64,000 nucleotides of DNA from Vitrella brassicaformis. Taxonomy: Eukaryota > Sar > Vitrellaceae. The notes beneath the pieces were generated by a model. That model searched no databases, was not told the DNA's origin, and saw only the letters and a program-made list of their open reading frames with translations. Positions 24,911 to 37,500 of the stretch are shown one piece after another. Each line of letters begins with the position of its first letter. Within the stretch, counting starts at the first letter, position 1. The DNA is taken from the NCBI GenBank assembly GCA_001179505.1, contig CDMY01000356.1, positions 62,001 to 126,000 on the forward strand, read 5' to 3'. Made by a program: the position numbers and the translations under genes.

Positions 24911-27900
24911 TCATTCTTCGTATTGCACGTTGGCGGCGGCCTTCAGCAGGTCTTCGGTCACGGTGGGCATTGGCACGGGAATGGGCAGCGGCATCGACAG
25001 CGCCCGGTACTCCTCCATCCCGCCACCGCCCCACATGCCGCCCCACCCGTCTCCCCCCTGGTTGCCCTGTCCGTACCCGAACTCGCCGCACCCCATATTG
25101 TGCATCCCGCCGTACTCCATGCCCCAGTCGTCCATGCCTCCACCATGCCCCTGGTGCTGGGGGTGCATGTAGCCGCCGTGGTGGGGCTGCATGTAGGGGT
25201 AGTAGGAGGCGTTGTCGTAGTAGTGTGCGGCCGCGTGGGCCTGGGCCTGGGCGTGGTGGTGGTGGTGGGCGAAGGCGGACGAGTCGTTGAAGTCACTGAT
25301 GCGGCGAGGGTAGGGGCCGTGCTTGTGGGAGGGGTGGGGGAAGCGGCCGCCGCGGTGGTGCCTGTACCCGTAGCGCCATGAAGAACCGTAGCCGTGATCC
25401 TGACACGCACAACACACACACACGCGACAGCAGCACAGTACGTGACTCAGTGTTCACTCCACTCACTCCCAGATTCATGTGTGTTGCCTGCCTGCCTGCC
25501 TGCCTGCCTGCGTCACCCCGCTCCCTTTTCTCTCACCGACTTACCATGGATGCAGCTCTGTGTCCGCGCGCCATCTGCCAGTCGTGTTCGGCTAGAGCCT
25601 TGACCACCTGGATGCTTACTTCCTCGCCGTCGCCCTCACCATCGGCCTTGTCGACAGAGATGCCCAGGCTCTCCAGCGACAGCGGGCGGAAGTTGGGTGG
25701 GTGGGGACCCACGCCACCCTCCTCCTTGTCGCTCGCCGTCTCCTCTTTGTCGTCCTCTTGCTCGTCGGCCGACTGCTCCTGTTGGCGCTTGTTGTCGGGC
25801 GAGCTGACGGGCGAGTTGCTCGACGAGTCGCTGACGCTGGTGGATGTGGAGCGGAGGGAGAGGGAGGGCTTGGGGGCGGGGTGGGTCTCGCTCTTGGATG
25901 AGGGGGAGGGGGACGACCCGGTGGTGCTCTCAGCACTGTCGCACGCCACAGTCGACGCCACGGACATGTTGCGGTTGCGCAGCAGGTCAGACGCGGCACC
26001 GCCGTCACTTGGCTTGTCGCTGCTCTCGTCGGCCGCCGGCTCGTCAGCACCCTGCTCCTGTCCGTCGGTGTCCTGTTCATCGTCCTCCTGCTGCTGTTGC
26101 TCCTTGGCATCTTGCTCGTGAGGGTGGAGTGGGAGCAGCACGTCAAATGCCGGCGGGGTGGCGGGTTTGGTGTTGGCGGTGGGGGTGGCGGATCGGGGTG
26201 AGGGGATGGAGAAGAACGAGGCGGGGGAGGATGGCTCCTTGAAGCTCTTCGAGTCCTCAACGCACTCGGGGTGGTCGCGGAGATCGATCCACGCTGAAGA
26301 AACAGAAACCACAACCACCAAGACGTATGGGCACGGCGCATCCCTTTCTTTCCTTGTGTGTGAGTCGAGCTGTGTCTTACGTGTCTGTCTCTCATTGTGG
26401 GTGTCAGGCGATGCATCGATGGCCGTCGAGGGCGTCACGTCGCTCAGAGTGATGGTGGTGGTGGGGCGGTCCTTCTTGCTTGGCGTCTCGCACCCCTCGA
26501 GCTCACCGGACCTCTCACGCTCGGGCTCCATCGTGTCGGACGACCCGCACACACCAGCAAACGCACCATCACCATCCTCGGCCGTCTTGGAAGCAGCGGC
26601 CGTGGGAGTGCTGTCGTCGTCGTCCTTTTGCTCCTCCTGCGGCTGGGAGGGGACGATCTCTGCCTCGGCTTCTGGCTCGGCAGACACGTCCTCCTCAGGC
26701 ACGGGCTGCTCGCCGTCTTTGGGTGCCTCGCCGTACTCCTCTTCCTGTGCCTTGCCGCCCTCATTGCAGCCCTCGTGCTGCTGCTCCTGCTGCGCGAGGC
26801 CGAGCATGCGCGCCAGCTCCGCCACCCATGTGGCATCAGCCGTCGGCTCGGTGTCGTCCATCTGTCCCTCCTGCTCCTCGTGAATGGTTTCCTCGTAGAG
26901 CAGGCCCTCGCACTCGCGGCCCGGCCCCGCGGGGGGCCCGTATCCGTTGATGCTGTCGGCGGTGCTGCAGCTGCGGGAGCGGTGGGGATACATGGGGCCC
27001 AGCATGTCGGCCACCACGTGGTCTGCGGGGCCGCAGCCCATGCCAGGGAACTCGCCCCCGTAGTGCATGGCGGCGTCCATGTCGGTGAAGGCGCCGGCCA
27101 TGTTGATGTCGGCGCAGTTGATGGACGCCGATCGCATCTTGCCGTGGTGGCCGTATCTGTGTGGGGCGTAGGGCGAGGCGAACGGCGGCAGCGAGTCGAA
27201 CGAGCAGCCGCGGGAGGGCGGCCCGCGGGGGTTGAAGTACTTCTGCTGCTGCATCTTCTTGAGTCGCATCAAACGCTTCTGCTTCTCGGATCGACGATAC
27301 CTGGACGGCAGCAACGGAGAGAGAGACGACGGCAGGGCGTCAGGTGGTGTGCGTGTGTGTGCGGGTGTGTGTGTGTTGGGTCTCACCTTCTGTCGCGGAG
27401 TTCTTCGTCGCCGTGGGCATGCCTGCAGTACTCGCCCAGCGGACACGCACCATCTGCAAATCATAGCGGCACACATTGGACACACGAGCGAGATCGATGA
27501 ATGTCAGTCATCTGTGTGGCTCGTTCACCTTTCTTGAAGAACTTGCACATGGTCGTCTTGTAGTAGTCGTCGGTGCACCGCAGCTCCGCCACACCGTGAG
27601 CAAACTTGCCTGCGATGCATGCAATCCAATCAACACACACAAGGCATGACCGCCATGCGCGGCAAAGTGGTGTTGCTTCCTTACAGTCTCTTCGGTTGCA
27701 GAGTCCCCGCTCCCATGCCTTGCAGAGTTTGGTCTTGTAGAGATCGACCGTCTCGCGCAACTCGTCCTCGGAGTGGGCGTACGTGCAGCTCTCACCCTTC
27801 AGGCAACGACCCTGACCAGAGCGAGGGAGTCAGTGACGACACGCAGCCATCGCTCAAGATGCATTTGCTTTACTCTTCTGTCGCACGCACCTCTAGGAAG

Positions 27901-28159
27901 AAGGGGCACATCTTGGTCTTGTAGAACTCTGATGATTGACTCATTCATACACATCGCACACATCACACGCGTCGCAAACAAGCAAAGCACAGACACAGAC
28001 ACATGGGACAGACAGTCAGACAGTCAGTCAGTCATCGGTGGCTCATCCGCCCGTCTCCATCAGTCAGATCTCCCCACCCCTCGTGTGCTTACGGTCTGCC
28101 GGAGCGCCCCCGCTCTGAGTGCCATCCTCAGAGTCACCGCACACCGAATACGCGGACAT
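24911..28159 (-). CDS. Triple CCCH zinc-finger RNA-binding protein
   Basis: Exons 28159-28093, 27928-27891, 27811-27685, 27609-27529, 27453-27387, 27300-26381, 26293-25545 and 25399-24911 join to about 845 residues. The short first exon begins [13 protein letters not shown]. Three CCCH fingers follow in the first 130 residues: [32 protein letters not shown] and [16 protein letters not shown]. Spacing is C-x7-C-x4/5-C-x3-H, each with the YKT lead-in typical of mRNA-binding fingers of the tristetraprolin type. A basic helix ([17 protein letters not shown]) and a very long acidic, Ser/Glu-rich disordered region come next. The end is rich in Gly, Tyr, His and Met ([19 protein letters not shown]), a composition seen in granule-forming RNA-binding proteins. 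A role in mRNA stability or translation is inferred. Long antisense frames over it are shadows. Confidence 0.85.
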
Positions 28160-28344
28160 GTCGCTGTCTGTCGCACAGCAGGAAAGGCCTCTCGGGATTG
28201 ATTGAGTCTCTGTGCGTATGGGTTTCCGAGCCACACACGCCCGTCCAAAGTCTTCCCTTAGCAGAGATCTGAGTTTACGCTGACTGGCAAAGCTCGCAGT
28301 TGAGATCTCCAGTCCCAGCGTGAGCGCTCGACGACACCACCAGG
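28160..28344. promoter_or_regulatory. Head-to-head intergenic region, CCCH gene / light-harvesting gene
   Basis: 185 bp between start codons. AGCTCGCAG (complement CTGCGAGCT) lies at 28291-28299, about 46 bp upstream of the light-harvesting ATG. This is the same 9-mer as at 8422-8430. Confidence 0.55.
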
Positions 28345-28798
28345 ATGAAGGTCGCCCTCACATTTGCATGTGCTCTCGCGCTTTGCTCCTCTGCCCTCGG
28401 TGAGCACTGCACGGCAGCGGACCACAAACGATGACTGACATGGGACGAAAGCAGCACTGCCGAGCCGGAAAGCACAGCAACTTGTGCATCGCGCATATCT
28501 GTGTCTGTCATGTGTGCGGCTTGTCATGTCATCCATCTGTTGGTCTCTCAGGTGGCGAGGAGACTGCATTTGTCGGCGCACCTGCGCGCCTCGGCGGTCT
28601 CCGAGCCTCACGCAGTCCCTCAAGGCAAGTCACAACACAGACACATACACCTCACAATGCAAAGTCATCTGGTCTGTGTGCCTCTATGTGTGCTCTTTGC
28701 GTGTTCATTGCAGGACGATGCAGATGGCCCTTGATCCCTCTTTCGCTGGTGGCCTGGTCGGCAACGACATCGATGCACCCAACTTGTGAGCACGGCAC

Positions 28799-28835
<37 letters not shown>

Positions 28836-29366
28836 CAGATAATCCATTCTCTCTGTTGCTGTTGGTGTGGTCTTCCCCTCCCTCTCCCTCTGGCTCTCAG
28901 CGACCCATTGGGTCTGTCCAAGACGGCCGACGATGAGACGCTCAAGTGGTACAGAGCGGCTGAGCTCAAGCACGGGCGTGTGGCGATGCTGGCGGCGCTG
29001 GGATTCCTGGTGCAAAACATCTACCAGCTGCCCGACAGCCCCTTCCAAGAGGCGAACCCCATCAACGCCGTCTACAAGCTATGGAGCGAGCGGCCCCTGG
29101 CCATCATGCAGATCCTCACCGCCATCGCGGCCATCGAGGTGCTGGGCAACCAGGTGCAGCTCCAGACGGAGGACGGGGGCGACCTGAAGTGGGACCCGCT
29201 GGGCATCAAGCCCAACGACCCTGAAGAATTCCGCAAGATGCAGCTCAGGGAGCTCAAGAACGGACGGCTGGCCATGATCTCCGTCCTCGGCATGACGGCA
29301 CAGGAGGCGCTCACCGACCAGGGTCCCATCGACCAGATCCTCACCGGCAACGTCAACCCCTTCTGA
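28345..29366 (+). CDS. Light-harvesting chlorophyll-binding protein (FCP/Lhcf-like)
   Basis: Exons 28345-28399, 28552-28624, 28714-28785 and 28901-29366 give about 221 residues. It binds chlorophyll and carotenoid in the thylakoid antenna. MKVALTFACALALCSSAL is a signal peptide. ETAFVGAPARLGGLRAS follows as a transit-like part with Phe, fitting import into a complex plastid. The first helix has the chlorophyll-binding motif ETLKWYRAAELKHGRVAMLA. The last helix has KMQLRELKNGRLAMISVLG. A middle helix lies between them (RPLAIMQILTAIAAIEVLG). Length and motifs fit the FCP/LHCR family of red-lineage algae, not green LHCs. The second intron needs a GC donor (AG|GCAAGT). A (GA)n run at 28804-28831 lies in the third intron. 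It shares its promoter region with the CCCH gene. Confidence 0.93.
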
Positions 29367-30050
29367 GCTCACTCGAGGGCGGGTGGCAAGAGGAGAGGAT
29401 AACAAGACCGAGAGAGAATGACGCGGAAAGAAGGGGTGTTTTTGGGCGTAGTGGTGCGAGATGTGGGCCCCCTTCTTGTGTGTGTGTGTGTGTGATGGTG
29501 GTGTGGGTGGTTCGCTGGGGGACCGCCGCTCATCGGATGTGAATATCGATCCAGGTGTGGTCGGTTTGCCAACGCAGTGTTGCACTCTATCATGATAGAC
29601 TGGCTGCCTGACTGACTCACCCATTCATTCCTTCATGACGGATTAATTTTTGCATCTTGTGGTGCAACACAAGGTTGGTTGATGCAGTCGGGCGAGCCCC
29701 CCATCTGTGAAGCAAATCCGGCAGTCCCCTCAGGCTGCGTACACAAGCACATACATAATCACGTGTCTGTCTATCGACAAGCGACAAGCGAACAAAGGTA
29801 GCAATGATTATCACACGAATAAATAAATAAGCTGGAGAGGAGAAGCCCACGCACGGCACGCCATCATGCGATGCGATCAGACAGACACAGAATCAAAACT
29901 GCTGCTGACAAGGAGACTCGCCGGACACTCATGCACCCGCAGCGTTTCCACACACTACCATGGCACCAACCAATGGGGGAAACGCATCTCTCTCCATCAC
30001 GCAAACGACCATGCGACAACCCACCCCACGCCTCACCCCAGCCCACAGCG
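29367..30050. other. Convergent intergenic region
   Basis: About 680 bp between the light-harvesting stop and the cyclo-ligase stop. A (GT)n run lies near 29478. An AATAAATAAATA stretch near 29819 could serve as a polyadenylation signal for either gene, but this is only a guess. No coding signal was seen. Confidence 0.45.
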
Positions 30051-31073
30051 CTATCCCCCCCAGGCGGCATCTTCGCCTCTCCTGCCCTCCGCGCCCTCAT
30101 ACACGCCATCCGGCGTCACCACCCAGTCGAGGAACATGTCGAGGGAGTCCATCGGGATGGTCGCCAGCGGCAGCAGCTGCTCGCGGAGGCCGATCCCGAT
30201 GGTCGTGGTGCGAGGACGGCCACGATCCTTCAAAGAGGCAAACAGACGCGCGAGGAAGCAGTCGTAGTAACCCTGCAGACAATACACACATGCACGAGAT
30301 GAGGTGCGTGAAAACATATATATGTGCGCCGCATCTGTCTGTACCTTTCCGTGTCCGAGTCTCCTGCCGCTTTGGTCGAATGCCACCCCGGGGCAGATGA
30401 CCAGGTCGATGTCACCGCAGTAGGTGCCATCCTCCCTCCGGAGCGTCTCGTCCAGAGAGAGCTCTGGGATGCCCCAGGGCGACATCGGAAAGGAAGATAT
30501 CTCATCCACACTACTCACCTGAATGAAGACAAACCCAGCCACACACACACACACAAAAAGGATAGACATGGTGGTTGGCGAGCTGGCTGGATGGCTCTAT
30601 TGTGGTGTGGCTACGTGTAGCGAGCGTACCTCGACCATCCTCATATCAGGGGGGTTCTTGCCCACCACCCTCGGCACGAACACCCTCTTGCCCTGACGGA
30701 AGGCCTCACGCACCAAGGTGTGCGTGTCTATCTCCCCGCTAGGCATGGAAAGGTAGACGCACACGCATTGGCTCCTGACGAATGTCGGATGCTGCGAAAG
30801 CTGCGCGAAGACAGCGGCCGACTGCGGTTCAATCGACTCGTGGGACAGCGACTTCAGCTGGCCGCGGACCTGCCTCCTGAGGGCCTTCTTCTGCTCCGAG
30901 ATGGCAGATACTGACGTGGCACCGGGTTGCACGTCTGACGTCGACACTGACGCACGAGCAGACGAAGGGGCGTGCGGCGGCGACATGGTGGTTCGCGACA
31001 GCGGACCGAGCTGTTCGAGTCCTCTACGAAGGCCGCCACCACAGCATAAGTACCCCAGAAGAGGCAGGCGCAT
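30051..31073 (-). CDS. 5-formyltetrahydrofolate cyclo-ligase (methenyl-THF synthetase)
   Basis: Exons 31073-30630, 30518-30345 and 30272-30051 give about 279 residues. The enzyme uses ATP to convert 5-formyl-THF to 5,10-methenyl-THF in one-carbon metabolism. Family marks are KKALRRQVRGQL near the start of the domain, YLSMPSGEIDT, KRVFVPRV, then LVICPGVAFDQSGRRLGHGK, completed across the last intron by GYYDCFLARL. The GRRLGHGKGYYD loop is the ATP and folate site. The Met at 31073 is preferred over 31127 because the promoter-like TTGCGAGCT at 31094-31102 would otherwise lie inside the coding region. The N-terminus (MRLPLLGYLCCGGGLRRG) could be a targeting peptide. Met at about 30986 is another candidate start. 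Confidence 0.88.
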
Positions 31074-31515
31074 CCATCCGGCCGTCGCTCTTTTTGCGAG
31101 CTGTGTGTGTACGGAAAGGGCACCCAACGGCTCTGATCGAGGTGACCAGCAGCAGGGGGGGAGTCAGAGCTCCATGCGCTCCACCAAAAGCTATGCTCAA
31201 GCCCCGTGACATGTATCGTAGCTCCATCCACCGGTCCACAAGGTCCAACACTCAGCGCAGCGGCTGCTGATGTTCGGTGACTTTGATGCTTCCTTGCTGT
31301 GTCTGGTGTAGGTTCTTCTCATGCTGATTGATGAGGTTGTGATTCTCTCGCTGGTGACGGTGGAGCTCTGCCGCCACGTTCCCGGGCTGGTGAGATCTGG
31401 TGTCCGCATGCAGCGGAGATTCTTTGATAATATCGACGTGCGGGCTGCAACCACGACCGACGCTGTCGAGAAGCTATACCTGGTGCTCGACTTCTAAATC
31501 GGGCGGCCCCACGAG
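31074..31515. promoter_or_regulatory. Head-to-head intergenic region, cyclo-ligase / giant LEA-2-like gene
   Basis: About 440 bp, with TTGCGAGCT at 31094-31102, just upstream of the chosen cyclo-ligase start. The region also contains an open plus-strand stretch at 31311-31496, described separately, which may or may not be coding. Confidence 0.45.
31321..31496 (+). CDS. Possible small coding exon or short ORF of unknown nature
   Basis: A plus-strand frame preceded by an acceptor-like GTGTAG at 31310. It encodes about 58 residues with coding-like character (MLIDEVVILSLVTVELCRHV, then RRFFDNIDVRAATTTDAVEK, ending LYLVLDF and a stop). It ends 19 bp before the ATG of the giant gene. I could not join an upstream exon in phase and do not recognise the peptide. 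It may be a short upstream ORF of the giant gene, a very small gene, or chance. Confidence 0.25.
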
Positions 31516-34500
31516 ATGAGTCGTCCGGTGGGATCGTCAGGAGAGGGCCTCTGTGAACAGGACGAGCAGACAAGACGGTCAGCAGGGCCGACGCCACGCA
31601 CAGCAGAGGCGCCCTCCGCCACATCTCTCTTCATCCGCAACATCCTCAGCCCGCTGTCGTTGGGCTTCATCAGGAAGCATCCGGAAGCAGATCATACCAC
31701 CGCAGATGGCGACAGCACCACGGCAGGGCCGCGAGAAAAACCGGTGGCGGCACCCACACCGAGCGCGGGTGACGCTGCCACGTCGGTGGGGTCGCCCGAC
31801 GCATCCACCAGGACCACTCGCACCCCCACCACCCTGCCCCCCTCCCGCTCGGCCGCCTCCCACCTTCCCACCCCCTCCCCATCCACAGGCAGGAGCAGAA
31901 TGGAGGCAGGGCAGCAGACCACACGCAGCTCATCGCAGGCCACGACGCCCACCACCACCACGCCGACCACGCAGCACGTCGCCCTGAAGCCCAAACCGGG
32001 CAGCGGGCGGCGGAGGAAAGGCACTGACGTCGGGTGGATCGGGTGGCTGAGGCGTTTGTTCAAAGGCGACAGACGGCAGCGGTGCTTACGCATATCGGGA
32101 ATCGTGGCTGCGGTGCTGTTTCTGCTCATGGGGATCGGGGCGATTTTGTTTTTTACTGTCGGGCTGACGCCGCTGGCCCAGTCCATAATTGAGTCGAGTG
32201 ATCTGGCGATCGATACCATCACCGTCACCGCACCCAGAGAGGACGGATTCCATCTGGCACTCAAGGGCGCCTTACGGCGGGGGGATTTCGGTTCGGGGAT
32301 TGATGTCATTCTGCCGGCCCTCTCGCTCGACACCTATGGAGTTCATGGTGGCAAAGAGAGGAGGCTCGGCAGGTTCACCATACCCACAATGCGGCTCAAG
32401 GGCAGCCGGGCGCCGCTGGCATTCAACGCGTCTTTCACCATCTCTGACATGGAGGCATGGAACGAGTTCACTCCTGCCCTCCTGGAGGCTGGTGGGAGGA
32501 GTCGGCCGACGTGGCGTGTGGCGAGCCCCAAGCCGTTTGCTCTGCGCATCCGGCTGATGGGCATTAAGACGGAGATATCCAATTTGCGATTCGACAAGAC
32601 ACTCGACCCCAATGGTGAGACAGTGAGCACATTTCCTACTACACGCGCATCCATGATGTCTCTCTTCGGCCATGCGCGTTTGCTCTGCAGCAATGGGGGC
32701 GTCTCTCGGGTCAGGCCTTCAGGACTTCAAAATCACCGACTTCGGCCTGGACGGCTCCCCCGACATCTCGGGCGGCGCCGCCCTCTCACTCACGGCACGA
32801 TTCAAGTCACCATCCAAGCTCGGTGTCGACCCACTTGGCGACCTCGATCTTACCCTCGTCTACGCCAACACCACAGTGGCATCACTGCGGGCACGGCAGC
32901 CGTCGCTGCGGCCAGGACAGAACGAGTGGCATATGGACGGCGAGCTGGCGACTGTTGTGGCTGGCGAGGGGTCGGCGGAGAGGGCGCGGGCGATCAGTGG
33001 GTTTGTGGCGGCTGCGATGGACGGCAAGGGCATGACGGTCAACGTGAGGGGCAACAAGACGACCGAGCCGATCTTTGCAAGTGAGTGAGTGAGGCAGGGA
33101 CAGGAGGTGCTGCACGCAAGAGAGAGAGGGGCAGTGTGTAATGATGAAAATACGATCGGCTAAGTGAGTCTTGGCATCATCACATGCATGGTGCACAAGA
33201 TGAGCACTATTCACGTCCGCTGAACAACACACCACCACATCCATCCATCCATCCATTCGTCCGTCCATCCATCCATCCATCCACACACGTGCACTTCCCT
33301 GCCCACACACACCACACCCACCCTCTCTCCTTCTCTGTCTGTGTGTTGTCCTGTCTGCCATCAGCTGCGGTCGAGGCACTGGACCTCTCCCCACCGATCG
33401 GCGCCCTCCCCGGCCTCGCAGACGGCGGTGTGTTCAAGTCGCTAACATTCAAAGGTCTGAGCATCGACCTCAGCCCGTTCGACCATGCATCGGAAGATGG
33501 CAGCCCGTCTCTGGCCATAAACAGCGTCGACAGCGGCCGCAAGCTGCAGGGGAAGACCAAGACCAACGTGGTGGGGCTGGGCGGGACGGCTGAGGTCATG
33601 TTCGACAGCCCACTGGGAGACAACTCCCCCATATACGTTGACAAGGTGAGCAGGGCAGGGGGAGGGAGGGATGGCAACGGGAGGAAAGCGTGTAGGGAGA
33701 TATGTGGTGTGTGGTCTGTCGTGTTGGTGTCTGTGGATGTGTGTATGAAGGTGTCTCTGACAGCGTCGATCCATGACGGCATGGTGGCGGGCGAGCCGTC
33801 GGTCGGGACATTGAGTGCTCTTCTGAAACCAATCGCACAGCCCGCCGAACCACCAAGTGAGTGACCACCTTCAGTTCACCAATCGGTGCATACAAACAAT
33901 GCGTACGGCTTATGTCTCCTGTCTGTCTGTCTGCAGACATGTCTGTGTACGAGTGGCTTGCCGGGACTGGCCCTTACGTCGGCCCAACACCCCCACCCAC
34001 CGTGACCGTCAGGGAGCCGCTCAGCCCCCCTTCGCCTCCCCTAAAGCACCACCGATCGCACCAACCATCGCCCAAACCCACCACACACCCACACCCACGC
34101 CCCACATACACCAGCGACCCGTTTGCCGGCCGGCACCTCGCTGCTGCAGCAGCGGCTCCTGTGCCCCTGCTGTTCGACATCCAAGGCAATATGACTCTGG
34201 CGGACGGCGGCAAGCCCTTCAGTACATTCACGAGTGCCTTCCTGACGGAGCCTGACGTGTACATGCTCATCAAGGGGGGCAGCGCACAGGTGCGGCTGCG
34301 GACGGCGCTGGGGCCACTGGTCCTCCCCAGCCTCACCATCGAGACGAGCAGGGAGACCGCACAGCCTCTCAAGGGATTTGGCGGCAGGGAGGACAGCAAG
34401 GGCGGCGAGGGGGCAGAGAGTGGCTTGGCGGTGGAATTGACCGGATTTGAGTTCTTGTCCACCGGCAAGAGGGACGCCCTCGACCTGGAGGCCAGCGCCA

Positions 34501-37500
34501 CTCTCACCAATCCCTCCAACACCTCCGTGTCGCTCGGTGACCTCATACTGGAGATGACCCTGCCGGACGCCAGCCTGGCGACATCATCAAGGCGGAGGCG
34601 CATGCAGAGAACCGCACCGGTCCTCGGCTATCTAGCGGCATACGGTGTCGAGATCACGCCTGGCGACACCACTCTCAGTCTGAAGGGACGTCTGCGGCCC
34701 GACGACATGGACCTTCCCATTGTGTCTGAGCGCCTGTCGGCCTACCTGCGAGGCCACCCACTCCCTGTGCGCGTGGCCATTGCTCCCCCACCAAGCGGCG
34801 CCGTCTGGACTTTCGCCGACGAGCTGTTCGCGCGGCCAGGATGGTTCTATGAGGCCCTGTCATCCTTCGAGACAATCACGGCCCTCCCCCCACTCAGTGA
34901 GCTGATGGCCAAGCCCGGAGAGACGCCGAGCGGAATCTCCTCAGATCTAGTGCAGAAGGTGACGTACGAGAGCCTGACGGTGACCATCAGCCAGACTCCC
35001 GACAGGCTGCCGCTCAAGGCCCTACTCGACATCGAGACCCGCAACCCTCTCGGGGGCGGCAACACCATTGTGGAGACCGTCAGCCTGGCCGCCACCATCA
35101 GCTCATCTGAGGGCAGGCCCCTCACGCGCCTGAACACCGCCCCCCAGAAGGCCGTCATGACCGAGAGCAGCACCGGTGACAACCTGGCTTTCCGTCTGCC
35201 GTACACCGGTGACATGATTCTCTACGGCAACGGCGAGGCGGTCGCTTCATTCGCCACCGACACCCTGTTCGGCAAGGGGGCGGACTCGGATGCATCTTCC
35301 GTCGGTTTGATGGTGAATGGGACGGTGTCTGCCGTGGTGGACACGCCCATGGGCCGCCTCACCCTGTCGGATCTGCCGGTGGAGCAGGTGACCACTCTGG
35401 ATGAGGGGGGCAGCCTCTTCGACAGCCTGGGGGTGAAGCTGGTGCTCTTCCAAGTCACGAAGCTCGCCATCAACCCCTCCTCGCCACACACAGGCTCGGG
35501 GGCCTATTCGACACGCGATCTCACCATGGAGGTGCTCGTTGAGCTTTCCGTGGCCAATCCCTCGCCGTTCGGCGTCGTCTTCGACAAGCTGGACCTACCC
35601 CTGCACGTGTACATGAAGTCGCTGGGGGTAGGCGGCGACCTCACACTGATCGCCCCCACCCTGGCGCCTTCACCTGACCTCTCCCGGCTGCGGCTTGTCG
35701 GGCGGGTCAAGGCCGACGCGGCCGTGCAGGAGCCGACAGTGAAGGGTGAGATGGCCCGCCTGGCCAACGGCCTGTTCTCGGGTGGGGTGTTCCCCGTCAA
35801 GGTAGCCGGCCGCGACGACAACAAGGGCGCAGGTGGGAAACTGCCTCCGTGGTTAAGATCAGTGGTCGATGACCTGGCGCTGGACTTCAACCTCGACGGG
35901 TAAGCTAAGCGACCAAATGACAACCAAACAGAGGCAACAAACATCACATGACGATCGTGTCTATGTTTGTTTCTCGCCTGTCATTGATTGCAGTGGTCTC
36001 GGCGGCTCCTTGATCGACACAGTCGGTGTGCTCAATCTGTCCGTGCAGCCGGTCGACGACGACACCCTTGTGCTGGCGGGTATCCTTGACGTCACGGCCA
36101 ACAGCCCCTTCGGCTCCGACGTGCCCCTCACCGTTCGCAAGGTGTCCATCGACTCGACCCTCCACTTCCGGCAGGGCGATGACGCATCCCTCACTCTCGG
36201 CCGCATGAACCTCCCCAGCCGAGCCCCGCTGGTCCAGGAGCTGACGCGCGTCAACGGCAGCGACAAGCTGATACTCCAGCTTCAGCTCAACGACACTGTC
36301 CGCATCCAGAAGCAGTCGGCCGTGTCGTCCATCACGCCCTTCGCCGCCTTCATCGGCGCACTGGCCAAGGACGGATACGTGCCGCTCGACATCCGCGGCA
36401 AGGCGGGCATGGACGTGGTCGTGAGCGCCACAGTCACCGAGGGCAGGCAGAAGAAGCTCTCCGACATCCCGCTGACTCTTGACGCGATCCCGCTGGACTT
36501 CACCCTCACCATGGGCGAGAAGGATGGCGAGGGGATATCGGTGGACCTCGACTCGTTCGTCTTCGAGGGGCCGTCCGAAGAGGGCGGGCTGGACATCTCG
36601 GCCACTGCAGGCATCGTCAATCCGTCAGACGCATCGCTTTTCCTCGGTGATCTCTCATTCGAACTCTACCTACCGGCGTACGATGACACCAACACCACCG
36701 GCGACGGCCCAACAAGACGCATGCTCCAGGCAGCAGCCGCGTCCTCATCTGTATTGCTCGGCACAGTGGAGGCCAAGTCGGTGTTCCTGCGGCCGGGCAA
36801 GACGCCCATCGAGCTCACCGGCAGGCTCAACCCGGCAGCCGCGGCCCTGGTGGTTGTCTCACGCCGCTTCAGCGAGTACGTGCGCGGCGGCGACCTGCCC
36901 GTGGTGGTCAAGACGTTGCCCAAATTGAGAGAGGGGGGCGGGTGGTTCAATCCTTTCACACCCTCCGAAGAGTCGTCGAGAGAGGCGCCACCTATATGGC
37001 TGAAGGAGGCACTGGAAACGATTGCGATTGACACAAAGCTGCCCCCACTGAGCGAGCTTGGAGGCGGTGAGGGTGGTGGTGACCTGGTCTCTGACATCTC
37101 GGTGGGGCGTTTCGAGATTGACCTCGGTGGAGTGGCGGAGACGCAGCGTGCGATCGGTGTGGTGGGGGAGGTCGGGACGGTCATCAACAACCCGCTGGGG
37201 GAGGACACGCCCCTGACCGTCGAGGCCATCGAATTGGCTGTCGACCTGCTGGGAGACAACGGACAGGCGTTCGGGGTCATGAAGACGCAGCCCACCCAGA
37301 TACCTGCAAGCAAGCAGAAGGTCAGATGCAAGCGCCGCGCCCTGACACTCTCGCTCAGCTCATGTATGTATGAATGGATTTGTTACTGTCTGTCTGTCTG
37401 CCTGTTGCATACATGGCATGTGTCACTCACAGGTGCTCGGCAATGGCCAGATCCGTCTGGACTTCCCACTGGTGGCCACCCTGTCCCTCACAAGCGACGG

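Noticed and set aside
26397-27500. Plus-strand frame of 367 codons
   Set aside because: Antisense shadow of the CCCH gene's GC-rich long exon; no start context, no domain and no splice pattern.
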